A stretch of 64,000 nt of DNA from positions 248,001 through 312,000 of the forward strand of contig NZ_CP029064.1 of the NCBI RefSeq assembly GCF_003076275.1. Direction: 5' to 3'. Source of the DNA: Microbulbifer sp. A4B17. GTDB taxonomy: Bacteria > Pseudomonadota > Gammaproteobacteria > Pseudomonadales > Cellvibrionaceae. This document shows, one piece after another, positions 18,501 to 27,977 of this stretch (its first letter is position 1; each line of letters begins with the position of its first letter). A model generated the notes under the pieces. That model had not been told where the DNA came from. It did not search any database and was given only the letters and a program-made list of their open reading frames with translations. The position numbers and the translations under genes are program-made.

Positions 18501-21500
18501 CGAGCGCGAGGCGAATGAACCTCGCGCGGTCGATCCCCAGCTGCTCGAAGTCTTGATGGCTGATGGTATGCGGGTGCTGCTTGATGCGGACCAAATGCTG
18601 ATGGAGTGGCGCGCCGACCCGGCAGATAAAAGTCGCGTTGTATTGGTCGCTGACGAGCTCAATGTTCTGCAGGAGGCGGCAAGCCGGGCTCAGTTGCCGA
18701 TCCTGGCTGAGCTCGCTGAGCTGTTGCTGAATGTTTATCGCAAAGTCCTTGCCGGTGATCTTGAGCAAGAGCCCGCGCTATGGGCCTCTCTTGAGCAGGG
18801 ACACAACGAGCTGCTCGATTTAATCGATGCAGTAGCAGCAGCACAAGACCTCCCTGAAGTCAGTGAAGCTGTGGAAGAGGCGCTTCGCTACCTGGCTCAA
18901 GGTGAGGAAACCAGCTCTTCAGCTGAAGATGACTACGACCTCAATGAACTGGGAATCGACAGCGAAGCACTGGCTATTGCCGAGCCTGAAGAGCAGGCGC
19001 CGGAGCCTGCGGAAGCAACCGAGCTAGAAGCATCCCCTGATGAGTGGATTGAGCCACCTGTATTACAAGTGTCACACGATAGGGAATCTCTTGGTGGTGA
19101 GGCTAAGGATTCGGAAATTCCTCAATTGCAGGCCATAGAAGTTGAGGCCGCCGTTGAGGACGTTTCTCAGTTTGAGGAACCCCTATCTGCACCGGAAGCC
19201 GAACCTGCTGGTGACCTGGTTATCGAGCAACCGGGTAGCGAGGTGCCATCACAGGGTTCCGCTCAGTCTGTCGATTTGCAGAAGTTGCTGGCAGACATTG
19301 ATCCGGATGTTGTCGACGTCTTTATGGAGGAGGCTGGAGATCTTACCGATGAGCTGGAGGAACTGATCCAGAGTTGGGAAGAGGAGCCAGAAAGCCGTGA
19401 GCAAAGTGAAGCCCTGAAGCGTGTATTGCACACCTTTAAAGGTGGTGCACGCATGGCTGGCCTAATGGGGTTGGGTGAAGTAGCTCACCGTTTTGAAACG
19501 GTGATCGAAGGCATGCGTGACAACGATCGTCCCTCTGCAGATTTCTTCGCCAATGCTCATGGTATCCACGATCGTCTCGCCGATGGAGTAGAGACAGTTC
19601 GCGCCTGGATGGCTGGTGAACAGCTTGATGCTTTTGTACAGCTGGTCAGCACTGATTGGGCGGATCAGAAGCCGGCTAACTCGGCAGCTGCAGAAGCAGT
19701 GATTGAATCTGAAGTTTCAGACGAACAACCTCAAGAAACTGTGCTTGTAGCGGATGCGGAACAAGGTGATGAAGTCATTGCGGCCGAGAGTACTCAGCCG
19801 GATGCTGATGTAGTTGCTACGCAGCTGCCAGAGATTGCTGTAGGTCAGGAAAGCGATAACGTTTTGCCGTTTATTCGCAAGGCCGGTAATGCAGAGCAGG
19901 AGGTAGCGGCACCGACCCGGAACCAGCCCCAGGAGATGGTGCGTGTCGCTGCTGAACTTCTGGAGGAGTTGGTAAACCTGGCCGGTGAGACTGCAATTTC
20001 CCGTGGTCGTCTTGAAGAGCAGATGAGTGAGTTCGGTCTCGCCCTAGACGAGATGGATGTGACGCTGGTGCGTCTCAACGAACAGCTGCGCCGTCTGGAC
20101 CGCGAGACCGAGGCCCAGATCCTGTTCCGTCAGGAGCAGTTGGCAGAACAGGACGGCGACTTCGACCCGCTGGAAATGGACCGTTACTCCTCTATTCAGC
20201 AATTATCCCGTTCCCTGCTGGAGTCCACATCTGACTTGATGGAGCTGCGCTCCACCCTTAATAACAAGGCGCGTGATACCGAGACCCTGTTGCTTCAGCA
20301 GTCTCGGGTAAATACCGAATTGCAGGAAGGTCTGATGCGCAGCCGCATGGTACCTTTCTCCCGCCTGGTACCGCGCCTGCGTCGTATCGTGCGCCAGGTA
20401 AGCGCTGAGCTGGGCAAGCAGGTCGAGCTGGGATTCTCCAACGTTGAAGGCGAGCTGGACCGGTCCATGTTGGAGCGTATGGTTGCGCCACTGGAGCATA
20501 TGCTGCGCAACGCTGTGGACCACGGCATTGAAATGCCAGAGGAGCGTTTGGCTGCCGGCAAGTCTGAGCGTGGGCGTATCGATGTGGCGCTGAAAAGGGA
20601 GGGCAGTGAAGTTGTCCTCACCATCCGCGATGATGGTGCCGGTGTCAATTTGATCCGGGTGCGTGAAAAGGCGGTGGAAAATGGCCTAATGAGGCCGGAT
20701 GCTGAGCTCTCGAATAATGAGATTCTTCAGTTCATTCTGCAGGCTGGTTTTACCACTGCGGAAAAAGTTACCCAGATCTCTGGCCGGGGTGTGGGAATGG
20801 ACGTTGTATCCGCCGAGCTGAAGCAGATCGGTGGCAGCGTCCATATCAACTCAGAGGCAGGCGCAGGAACAGAATTTGTCGTTCGCCTGCCGTTCACAGT
20901 TTCGGTTAACCGCGCTTTGATGGTGCGAATTGGCGATGACCTGTTTGCACTGCCGCTGAATACTATCGAAGGTATTGTGCGCCTCAGCCCATTTGAGCTG
21001 GAGCACTACTATCGCTCAGATGATGCGCGTTTCGAATACGCCGGAGAACTCTATCAGGTTAGCTATTTCGGTACTCTGCTGAAGTCTGGTGCTCAACCCA
21101 AGCTCAGTGTCGATGATATGCAACTGCCCGTTTTGTTGGTGCGCTCTGAAGGGCACGCTATGGCGTTACAGGTAGATGCCATCAGAGGCAGTCGAGAAAT
21201 TGTAGTAAAAAGCCTTGGCCCACAGTTTTCGGGGGTTCAAGGGGTATCAGGTGCAACGGTAACAGGTGATGGTAGCGTCGTGGTGATTCTCGATGCACAC
21301 GCCCTGCTGCGCCGTCAGGCCACTCAGTTGGCCAGACCGGAAGTGCCGTTACTTCAAGTTCAGGAAGAGCCAGAAATACAGCCCGAGCAGGAAGCGCGCC
21401 AGCAGACCGTTATGGTTGTGGATGACTCGGTTACAGTACGCAAAGTAACAACGCGCTTCCTGGAGCGAGAGGGCTACCTGGTTAGCACCGCAAAAGATGG

Positions 21501-21780
21501 TCAGGATGCTGTTATCCAGCTGCAGGATAAGATCCCGGATCTGATCCTGCTGGATATTGAGATGCCGCGTATGGATGGCTTCGAAGTTGCGCGCCATATT
21601 CGCTCCAGCAGCCGCCTCCGAGATATTCCAATCGTAATGATCACCTCGCGTACAGGTAATAAGCACCGCGATCACGCTATGTCTTTGGGAGTTAACCACT
21701 ACCTGGGTAAGCCCTACCAGGAAGATGTACTACTGGCGGCTATCCGTGAATATGCGGATGCCGAGGCTGTTGGAAGCTGA
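15523..21780 (+). CDS. chpA: ChpA, hybrid histidine kinase of the Pil-Chp pathway
   Basis: A giant CheA-type kinase of 2085 residues, starting at GTG with GGGGA upstream. The N-terminal 550 residues are FimL/Hpt-like helical modules without a clear phosphoryl histidine. An acidic linker follows (about 550-705). Three canonical Hpt domains carry H752 (HTLKG), H905 (HTLKG) and H1303 (HTFKG), and a fourth module between the last two lacks the histidine. The CheA core starts near 1472 with a dimerisation helix pair. The ATPase shows N1663 in MLRNAVDHG, DDGAGV and G1754-RGVGMD. A CheW-like domain is at about 1795-1930 and a receiver at 1962-2080 with D2011. P. aeruginosa ChpA is longer, with eight Hpt-type modules. 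The kinase should phosphorylate PilG and PilH. Confidence 0.95.
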   Translation: MSHDNPNFMALDWLIGEINETLAQARQFLETFAVEPDAGASLLQNSLSLVHQVHGSLHMAQLSGAAMLAEEMEQLIQALATGAVENTDETREFLMRALLELPLYLEKVSFQRRDNAVLLLPLMNDLRAVRRERLISEGALFSPELSSLATVIGKRQPLVADSARLNDLVTKLRKMYHVAAAGLIRDVNSGESLAYLTKIIEKMQLLYSGSCRQSLWEVLFGILEALGEHRINVQPALRHLLRKVDIEFRLLQGRGAKVLDARLDQDFLRNLLFYVYLAGPNGPHCEKLYQRFALDKAVPGTPRPDTEDVLAMGPEALGSAIAAVRDELQLVREALEPSTTDTEQPSLSDTAAVAKRLADTLGILGLEAQRVRARSVYEDLRDASRGTDVEEYLMRAAGELVQLDSALAATVDRNKKVDDEQPLMGDATDSVLREARLGLEAVKEAVMEYVASHWDISYLSRVPQRLQEVCGGLEMVGYQRAGEIISACNRYISSSLIEAGEQPEWTMLDTLADAITSVEYYLERRAEGLADAEMLLALAEDSVEALGVPLKVTEESETDVSLEASAVSESELPDLIDYDLIPDDEATAVSEESLDSQAEISAEESSAVTLQLPVDDAGSVVESELEIDGESGLEESWFSTEAPQVEATPTLEIETGIEAPEAEEAPVEVADFIEAAPVVEPAEVEPVAAVAEVVDTAEELGDDTESLIDDEIIEIFLEEAGEVLAHISCYFPEWVANFANQDALVEFRRGFHTLKGSGRMVEALDIGELAWSVENMLNRVIDGSVKPGPAHVYLIEQVYQKLPSMIEAFKLGQSDPDQQLTLQLQAWAEQLSAGEMPTDLEAQSAGGVAAVDAVEDTGEDLAQLWEIFAQEAETHLNVVDEYLQDMQAAAPLYGVPSDPMHRALHTLKGSAHMAEVKVVAEIMAPLERFAKELRIYQVPIDADIFDLINDSATYVREVLEQIRSSEPLAIEKSEQFLARVAELQERSVGHLIREREANEPRAVDPQLLEVLMADGMRVLLDADQMLMEWRADPADKSRVVLVADELNVLQEAASRAQLPILAELAELLLNVYRKVLAGDLEQEPALWASLEQGHNELLDLIDAVAAAQDLPEVSEAVEEALRYLAQGEETSSSAEDDYDLNELGIDSEALAIAEPEEQAPEPAEATELEASPDEWIEPPVLQVSHDRESLGGEAKDSEIPQLQAIEVEAAVEDVSQFEEPLSAPEAEPAGDLVIEQPGSEVPSQGSAQSVDLQKLLADIDPDVVDVFMEEAGDLTDELEELIQSWEEEPESREQSEALKRVLHTFKGGARMAGLMGLGEVAHRFETVIEGMRDNDRPSADFFANAHGIHDRLADGVETVRAWMAGEQLDAFVQLVSTDWADQKPANSAAAEAVIESEVSDEQPQETVLVADAEQGDEVIAAESTQPDADVVATQLPEIAVGQESDNVLPFIRKAGNAEQEVAAPTRNQPQEMVRVAAELLEELVNLAGETAISRGRLEEQMSEFGLALDEMDVTLVRLNEQLRRLDRETEAQILFRQEQLAEQDGDFDPLEMDRYSSIQQLSRSLLESTSDLMELRSTLNNKARDTETLLLQQSRVNTELQEGLMRSRMVPFSRLVPRLRRIVRQVSAELGKQVELGFSNVEGELDRSMLERMVAPLEHMLRNAVDHGIEMPEERLAAGKSERGRIDVALKREGSEVVLTIRDDGAGVNLIRVREKAVENGLMRPDAELSNNEILQFILQAGFTTAEKVTQISGRGVGMDVVSAELKQIGGSVHINSEAGAGTEFVVRLPFTVSVNRALMVRIGDDLFALPLNTIEGIVRLSPFELEHYYRSDDARFEYAGELYQVSYFGTLLKSGAQPKLSVDDMQLPVLLVRSEGHAMALQVDAIRGSREIVVKSLGPQFSGVQGVSGATVTGDGSVVVILDAHALLRRQATQLARPEVPLLQVQEEPEIQPEQEARQQTVMVVDDSVTVRKVTTRFLEREGYLVSTAKDGQDAVIQLQDKIPDLILLDIEMPRMDGFEVARHIRSSSRLRDIPIVMITSRTGNKHRDHAMSLGVNHYLGKPYQEDVLLAAIREYADAEAVGS

Positions 21781-21814
21781 GACGGGCAGATATCAGGACA
21801 AAAAGAGATAGGCA

Positions 21815-22294
21815 ATGAGTGAAGTTGAAGCGCTGCCCGTAGACGTTCCCCAGGAAGTGAGCAGCCTGTTGTTGCCCCTGGACCGGGGGCAACTGCTGGT
21901 ACCGGTGGACAGCCTCTCTGAGGTTGTTGCAATGCAGACGCCAATGGCAGTTCAAGATGTACCTGAGTGGTATTTAGGCGATTTGATCTGGAGGGAACAG
22001 CGCCTGCCAGTAATATCCTTCGAGGTGATGCGTGGCGGTACCCTTGGAGTGGTTGCAGAGGAAGGGCGCATTGCAGTACTTAGTACCGGAAACCCCGATG
22101 GTGATTTGCCATATTTTGCACTGTTCCTGCATGGTACACCACGCCTGGTGCGAGTGACCCCGGAGGAACTGGCACTGCGCGAGCAACCACTGAGCCCGGG
22201 AGAGCTGATGCATGTGGCGCTGTCCGGTGAGGAAGCGGTTATTCCAGACCTGCAGGGCTTGGAACGTGCCTGCCTGCGCTATCGCAGCAGCTAA
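21815..22294 (+). CDS. chpC: ChpC, CheW-like protein
   Basis: A 159-residue CheW-fold protein starting 34 bases after chpA. It has the pattern SSLLLPLDRGQLLVPVDSLSEVV, then YLGDLIWREQRLPVISFE, characteristic of the divergent ChpC group. It could be a second adaptor linking ChpA to other receptors; in Pseudomonas ChpC is dispensable for twitching. Its position directly after chpA supports the name. Pseudomonas has chpB (methylesterase) between the two, and it is absent here. The cluster ends at a strong terminator 19 bases downstream. No chpD or chpE follows. Confidence 0.82.
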   Translation: MSEVEALPVDVPQEVSSLLLPLDRGQLLVPVDSLSEVVAMQTPMAVQDVPEWYLGDLIWREQRLPVISFEVMRGGTLGVVAEEGRIAVLSTGNPDGDLPYFALFLHGTPRLVRVTPEELALREQPLSPGELMHVALSGEEAVIPDLQGLERACLRYRSS

Positions 22295-22312
22295 GTTGCC
22301 CTGCTGATTTAT

Positions 22313-22347
22313 CATTAAAAAAGGGGCCACAGGCCCCTTTTTTAATG
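22313..22347. terminator. Bidirectional intrinsic terminator between chpC and mrcA
   Basis: CATTAAAAAAGGGGCC and its exact complement GGCCCCTTTTTTAATG flank a three-base loop, giving a 16-bp perfect palindrome. The GC core is followed by six T on the plus strand and, by symmetry, on the minus strand. It serves the convergent chpC (+) and mrcA (-) transcripts. Confidence 0.95.
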
Positions 22348-22357
22348 AGCTGTTCGC

Positions 22358-25018
22358 TTAGAACAGCTCTTCCGGTAAAGAATTTTCTCGGCCATCCTGG
22401 CTGGGCATATCCCTGTCTTCATCGGTGTAGCGATTGCGGTATGGGTTATACACCTCGCGGCCGGGGACCCGGTTGGTTCTGAAAATCTCAAACATACCTC
22501 CGTAGGAGGTGCGCAAGCCATTTTGAGGGTTGATACGCACCGTGACTATGTCATCCGGCTGTGCCAGATGGCGCTCCGGGAGCCCCTCCAGTGCACTGGT
22601 CATAAAATCAATCCAGATAGGCAGGGCGGCTGAGCCACCGTATTCATTTTTGCCCAGCTCACCGTAGGAGTCGAAGCCAACCCAGGCACTGGTAGCCAGG
22701 TAGGGGCTATATCCCGAGAACCAGGCATCCCGGGGACCATTGGTTGTTCCTGTCTTACCGGCAATATCACCGCGTTTCATCGCCAGAGCGCGGCGTCCAG
22801 TGCCCTTCTTGATAACATCCTTGAGCATTGAGTCCATTATATATGCTGTTTCTGCCGACATGGCTCGTGGTGCGCGAGGGCGAGCCTGGCTTTTATTCGG
22901 GTCGAGGGGGCCTACAGGGAGTACGTGCAGCTCTGCTGGTTCCTCACCCTGATCGACACTTTGCCCTTCCAGTTGTAACTCTGCGAGATCGACTGGCTCG
23001 CTGGACAGGGATTCAGAGCCGGTGCCCGGCTCAGGACAGTTATCACATACCGTTAGAGGCAGTGCCTGATATAGGACTTCACCATTAACATCCAATACTC
23101 GATCAACCAGGTAGGGCTCCACGCGGTAGCCACCATTGGCGAAGGCAGCGTAGCCTCGCACCATCTCCAAGGGCGTGAGAGCGGAGCTACCCAGAGCGAT
23201 AGTCAGGTTGCGGGCGAGCTTGCTGCGCTCAAAACCAAACCCCTCGACAAAGCCCAGGGCGTAGTCCAGTCCTAGGGATTGCAGCAACCGAATTGAAACC
23301 ATATTACGTGACTTGTACAAAGCCATACGCAGGCGGGTTGGGCCTAAGAAGGTACCCCCGTCATTTTCAGGCCGCCATACATCTTGCAGGTTGGTTTCTT
23401 CAAAGATTATCGGGGCGTCATTGATGATGCTTGCCGCTGTATATCCGCGCTCGATTGCCGAGGCATAAATAAAGGGTTTAAAACTGGAGCCCGGCTGCCG
23501 CGCTGCTTGCGTGGCGCGGTTGAAGTGGCTCTGGCGGAAGTCGTAACCGCCGACAAGGGCACGGATAGCACCATCTTCGGGCTCAATAGACACGAGGGCG
23601 CCCTGTGCTTCCGGGACCTGGGCGAGAACCCACTCCTCGGTCACCTGGGGTTCAGCAGACTCGATGTCACCGCCTTCGGGGTCAGCAAATGGATCGGCCT
23701 GAAGGGGCTCATCTACAGCGGTGGCGATCATTTCGCTACTGGAGTTGCTCTCTTTCTTTTCCTTAACTACCTTGCGCAGTCGAATAACATCTCCGGGAGC
23801 AAACATTTTCTCAGCGGACTGAAGGCGTGCGCCCCGGGCACTCTCAGAAATATAGGGCCTGATAGAGCTGAGCCCATTGCTCCAAGGCAGTTCAATTACG
23901 CGTCGATCCCTCAGTTGAACCTGAAGCTTCTTGGGCTCTACTGCGGTTACAACGCCGGGTTCCAGGCCGCCAAGAATCGGAATCTCGTTGAGTAAATCGA
24001 TAAGTTGGTCGCTATCTTGCAGTAACTCCGGGGCCAGGCGCTGCTCTGGGCCGCGATAGCCGTGGCGGGCGTCGTAGGTTTCCAGGCCGTGCTGTAGAGC
24101 GTTGCGTGCAGACTCCTGCAGGCGACTGTCTACTGTTGTTATGACCTGATAGCCATCGGTATAGGCGTTATCGCCGAAGAGATCGACAGCTTCTTTGCGC
24201 GCCATCTCGGCAATATAAGGTGCATCCAGGTCGAGGTCGCGGCTGTGATAGCTGGCTGTTACCGGCGCGGTGATTGACTGGTTGTATTGATCCTGGTTGA
24301 TATAGCCAAGATCGAGCATCCGCATCAGAATCCAGTTTCGTCGAACCAGGGCCCGGGAAGGATTAGCCAGTGGATTGAACGTCGATGGCGCTTTGGGTAG
24401 TCCCGCCATCATGGCCCACTGGGCCAGGTTCAGGTCCTTGATATCTTTGCCGTAATAGACCTGTGCGGCAGCCTGGAAGCCATATGCGCGGTTTCCGAGG
24501 AAGATCTTATTGATGTATAGGGCGAGGATCTCGTCCTTGGTCAGCTCCTGCTCGATTTGCAGGGATAGCAAAATTTCATTGAACTTGCGCACAAAACGCT
24601 GTTCCCGGCTGAGAAAGAAGTTGCGCGCCACCTGCATTGTCAGTGTACTACCACCTGACTGGATAGAGCCGGTTTTAATCAGCTGCGAGGCCGCCCGCAT
24701 CAAGCCTTTGATGGAGACACCATTGTGTGAGTAAAAACTTGCATCCTCAGCGGCGAGAATCGCTTTGATAAAGGGTTCTGGCGTTTGCTCGATCGTGATA
24801 GGGTTGCGCCGCTTTTCACCGAACTCACCGATCAGTTTCATATCCCGTGAGTAGACCCTCAAGGGGGTCTGTAAGCGGATATCGCGTAGGCTTTCCACCG
24901 AGGGCAGCCCCGGTTTGAGGTAGAGATAGATGCTGGCCAGGGCCATTGCTGTAGCGGCCACACCGGCAAGGCCGAGCCAAAGCAGTGCGAGCAGACGATT
25001 GCGGGCTTTTACGGTCAT
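22358..25018 (-). CDS. mrcA: Penicillin-binding protein 1A, bifunctional peptidoglycan synthase
   Basis: An 886-residue class A PBP that polymerises lipid II and crosslinks peptides in the periplasm. It has a short cytoplasmic tail and one membrane span (about 10-34). The GT51 transglycosylase shows E91-D92 in ILAAEDASFYSHNG, GGSTLTMQVARNFFL and KIFLGNRAYGF. An OB-like insertion follows at about 330-460. The transpeptidase has S511-S-F-K514, then YKSRN as the SxN box region and KTGTT as the third motif. It is divergent from pilM, exactly as ponA and pilMNOPQ are in Pseudomonas. A coupled role of wall synthesis and secretin insertion is inference. Confidence 0.97.
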   Translation of the reverse strand: MTVKARNRLLALLWLGLAGVAATAMALASIYLYLKPGLPSVESLRDIRLQTPLRVYSRDMKLIGEFGEKRRNPITIEQTPEPFIKAILAAEDASFYSHNGVSIKGLMRAASQLIKTGSIQSGGSTLTMQVARNFFLSREQRFVRKFNEILLSLQIEQELTKDEILALYINKIFLGNRAYGFQAAAQVYYGKDIKDLNLAQWAMMAGLPKAPSTFNPLANPSRALVRRNWILMRMLDLGYINQDQYNQSITAPVTASYHSRDLDLDAPYIAEMARKEAVDLFGDNAYTDGYQVITTVDSRLQESARNALQHGLETYDARHGYRGPEQRLAPELLQDSDQLIDLLNEIPILGGLEPGVVTAVEPKKLQVQLRDRRVIELPWSNGLSSIRPYISESARGARLQSAEKMFAPGDVIRLRKVVKEKKESNSSSEMIATAVDEPLQADPFADPEGGDIESAEPQVTEEWVLAQVPEAQGALVSIEPEDGAIRALVGGYDFRQSHFNRATQAARQPGSSFKPFIYASAIERGYTAASIINDAPIIFEETNLQDVWRPENDGGTFLGPTRLRMALYKSRNMVSIRLLQSLGLDYALGFVEGFGFERSKLARNLTIALGSSALTPLEMVRGYAAFANGGYRVEPYLVDRVLDVNGEVLYQALPLTVCDNCPEPGTGSESLSSEPVDLAELQLEGQSVDQGEEPAELHVLPVGPLDPNKSQARPRAPRAMSAETAYIMDSMLKDVIKKGTGRRALAMKRGDIAGKTGTTNGPRDAWFSGYSPYLATSAWVGFDSYGELGKNEYGGSAALPIWIDFMTSALEGLPERHLAQPDDIVTVRINPQNGLRTSYGGMFEIFRTNRVPGREVYNPYRNRYTDEDRDMPSQDGRENSLPEELF

Positions 25019-25060
25019 GAAACTGCTTCTGTGTACTTCATCAAAGAGATTAGGTGAATA

Positions 25061-25066
25061 ATTATA
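25061..25066 (-). promoter_or_regulatory. Possible -10 element for mrcA
   Basis: The minus strand reads TATAAT here, a consensus -10, about 40 bases before the mrcA start. The best-spaced -35 candidate is poor, so the assignment rests on the -10 alone. Confidence 0.35.
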
Positions 25067-25101
25067 CGAATATTGTGCGCTATTACCTATGCAAATGCAG
25101 G

Positions 25102-25129
25102 TTGAAGCGTTAATTTAAAGTGCTATAAC
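25102..25129 (+). promoter_or_regulatory. Sigma-70-type promoter for pilMNOPQ
   Basis: TTGAAG (25102-25107) and TATAAC (25124-25129) are separated by 16 bases. Transcription would begin near 25136, about 30 bases before the pilM ATG. The element lies in the divergent mrcA-pilM spacer. Confidence 0.5.
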
Positions 25130-25160
25130 ATCAAACCCTCATAACCCACGGAAAAGATAA

Positions 25161-26243
<1,083 letters not shown>

Positions 26244-26244
26244 T

Positions 26245-26820
26245 ATGGCAAAGATTAACCTTCTGCCTTGGCGCCAAGAGTACCGTGCGCAGAAACAAAA
26301 AGAATTTCAACAGATTATTGTTATCGTTATTCTTGTTGTTGTGGGTGCCGTTTTTGGCTGGGTAAAAACTGTTGATAAGCAAATCCTTGATCAGAAGAGT
26401 AGGAATCAAGTTCTAACAACCAGGATCAAAAAGTTAGATATTCAGGTAAGAGAAATTAAGGAGCTGAAGAAGCGCCGGCAGGAATTAATCGATCGTATGA
26501 GGGTAATTCAGGAATTGCAAGGCAACAGGCCTCTCGCTGTACGTTACTTTGATGAGCTTGTACAGGCTACTCCAGAAGGCCTGTGGCTTAATTCAATTGA
26601 ACGTAAAGGAAATAAGTTGTCCCTTTCCGGTGTGGCAGAGTCAAACAATCGAGTTTCCTCTTTTATGAGAAACCTGGATCAGTCTGACTGGTATGAGTAT
26701 CCCGCTTTAGCTGGCGTTACTGCCAGCCCAAGGTTTGGTGAACAGGCTAGTGCTTTCCAGCTCACTGTGAATGTCACAGGCAGAAAGCAGGATGACGACC
26801 AGGATGCTGTAAAGAAATAA
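26245..26820 (+). CDS. pilN: PilN, inner-membrane pilus assembly protein
   Basis: A 191-residue bitopic protein. The N-terminal cytoplasmic tail is INLLPWRQEYR, the conserved motif inserted into PilM. One membrane span follows (about 25-43), then a coiled coil (about 48-90) and a ferredoxin-like periplasmic domain containing LVQATPEGLWLNSIE. PilN pairs with PilO to link the cytoplasmic motor ring to the PilP-PilQ outer parts. It is tightly packed between pilM and pilO. Confidence 0.96.
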   Translation: MAKINLLPWRQEYRAQKQKEFQQIIVIVILVVVGAVFGWVKTVDKQILDQKSRNQVLTTRIKKLDIQVREIKELKKRRQELIDRMRVIQELQGNRPLAVRYFDELVQATPEGLWLNSIERKGNKLSLSGVAESNNRVSSFMRNLDQSDWYEYPALAGVTASPRFGEQASAFQLTVNVTGRKQDDDQDAVKK

Positions 26821-26832
26821 GGGGCAGGGATC

Positions 26833-27450
26833 ATGGCACTGGCAGATACGCTAAAGCAGATAAATGAACTCGATATCAGTGATATCGAGTTTTCCCGAAT
26901 GGGAATTTGGCCCCTACCTGGGCGTATAGCATTGTTAGCTATTCTTTCAGCGATCATTATTGGGGGCGGCTATTACTTTTTTATCAGTGATCGTTATAGG
27001 CAGTTGGAACTTGCCGAAGGTAAGGAGCAGCAACTTTTTAAGCAATTTGAAGCAAAACAGGAACAGGCTCGAAATCTAGATGCCTACAAGGCTCAATTAG
27101 AGGAGATGAACGAGACCTTTGGTGCATTGCTTAAACAGCTCCCTAAAGATACGGAAGTGCCAGGCTTACTTGAAGATATTGATGAGTACGGCAGAGGTAG
27201 CGGTTTGACGATAAATGATATTGACTTGCAGAAAGAACGAGTTGGTGAATTTTATGTCGAGCTGCCGATAAGAATATTTGTTAAGGGCGGCTACCATGAG
27301 TTTGGTGCATTTATTAGTGGTATTGCAGGTATGCCCCGAATAGTCACTTTACACGATTTTAAAATAGCCAATGACGGGGACGGTGGCTTACTGAAAATGA
27401 CCATCAATGCCAAGACTTATCGCTATAAAGATCAGGGTGAAGAGGGATGA
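26833..27450 (+). CDS. pilO: PilO, inner-membrane pilus assembly protein
   Basis: A 205-residue partner of PilN. A short N-terminal segment (LKQINELDISDIEFSRMGIWP) precedes one membrane span (about 33-52), a coiled coil (about 55-95), and a PilO periplasmic domain with LLKQLPKDTEVPGLLEDI and GGYHEFGAFISGIAGMPRIV. Twelve bases separate it from pilN, and its stop overlaps the pilP start by four bases. Confidence 0.96.
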   Translation: MALADTLKQINELDISDIEFSRMGIWPLPGRIALLAILSAIIIGGGYYFFISDRYRQLELAEGKEQQLFKQFEAKQEQARNLDAYKAQLEEMNETFGALLKQLPKDTEVPGLLEDIDEYGRGSGLTINDIDLQKERVGEFYVELPIRIFVKGGYHEFGAFISGIAGMPRIVTLHDFKIANDGDGGLLKMTINAKTYRYKDQGEEG

Positions 27451-27977
27451 TAAAATACCTCTCTGTTATTGTTGTCTTGCTATCCATTGCAGGGTGTGGT
27501 GCAAGTTCAGATCACAATGACTTACTCAAGCGCATGGCTGAAGTAGAACGTCGGCCCAAGGGGCAAATTGAGCCTATTCCAACATTTATGCCTTATAGTC
27601 CATACGTATACAGTGCAGCAGCACAGCGAAGCCCATTTACACGCCCTGTGCTTGAGTCAGAGCAGCGGATTGTTGGGCGTAGACTTGATGTTGCTCCAGA
27701 TTTAACTCGACAGCGGGAGCTGTTAGAGGGGGTTAGCATCGATGCATTATCCATGGTTGGTAGTTTGTCACGAGATGGCCAGATTTGGGCTTTGATTAAC
27801 GATGGTTCTGGTGGGATTCATCGTATAACTATTGGTAATTACCTCGGAAAAAATCATGGCAGAGTGGTAAACGCCACTAATGCGCAACTCGATATTTTAG
27901 AAATTGTACCGGATGGCACTGGAGGCTGGATTGAGCGGCCACGGTCACTGGCGTTGGAAGAGAGGGACAACAGATAA
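27447..27977 (+). CDS. pilP: PilP, pilus assembly lipoprotein
   Basis: A 176-residue lipoprotein. The signal peptide ends in the lipobox LSIAGCGA, so C17 would be acylated. An unstructured region follows that in other species binds the PilNO dimer. The C-terminal beta-sandwich domain contains LEGVSIDALSMVGSLSRDGQIWALI and IGNYLGKNHGRVV, the face that contacts PilQ. Its start overlaps pilO by four bases, and its last base is the first base of pilQ. Confidence 0.95.
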   Translation: MIKYLSVIVVLLSIAGCGASSDHNDLLKRMAEVERRPKGQIEPIPTFMPYSPYVYSAAAQRSPFTRPVLESEQRIVGRRLDVAPDLTRQRELLEGVSIDALSMVGSLSRDGQIWALINDGSGGIHRITIGNYLGKNHGRVVNATNAQLDILEIVPDGTGGWIERPRSLALEERDNR

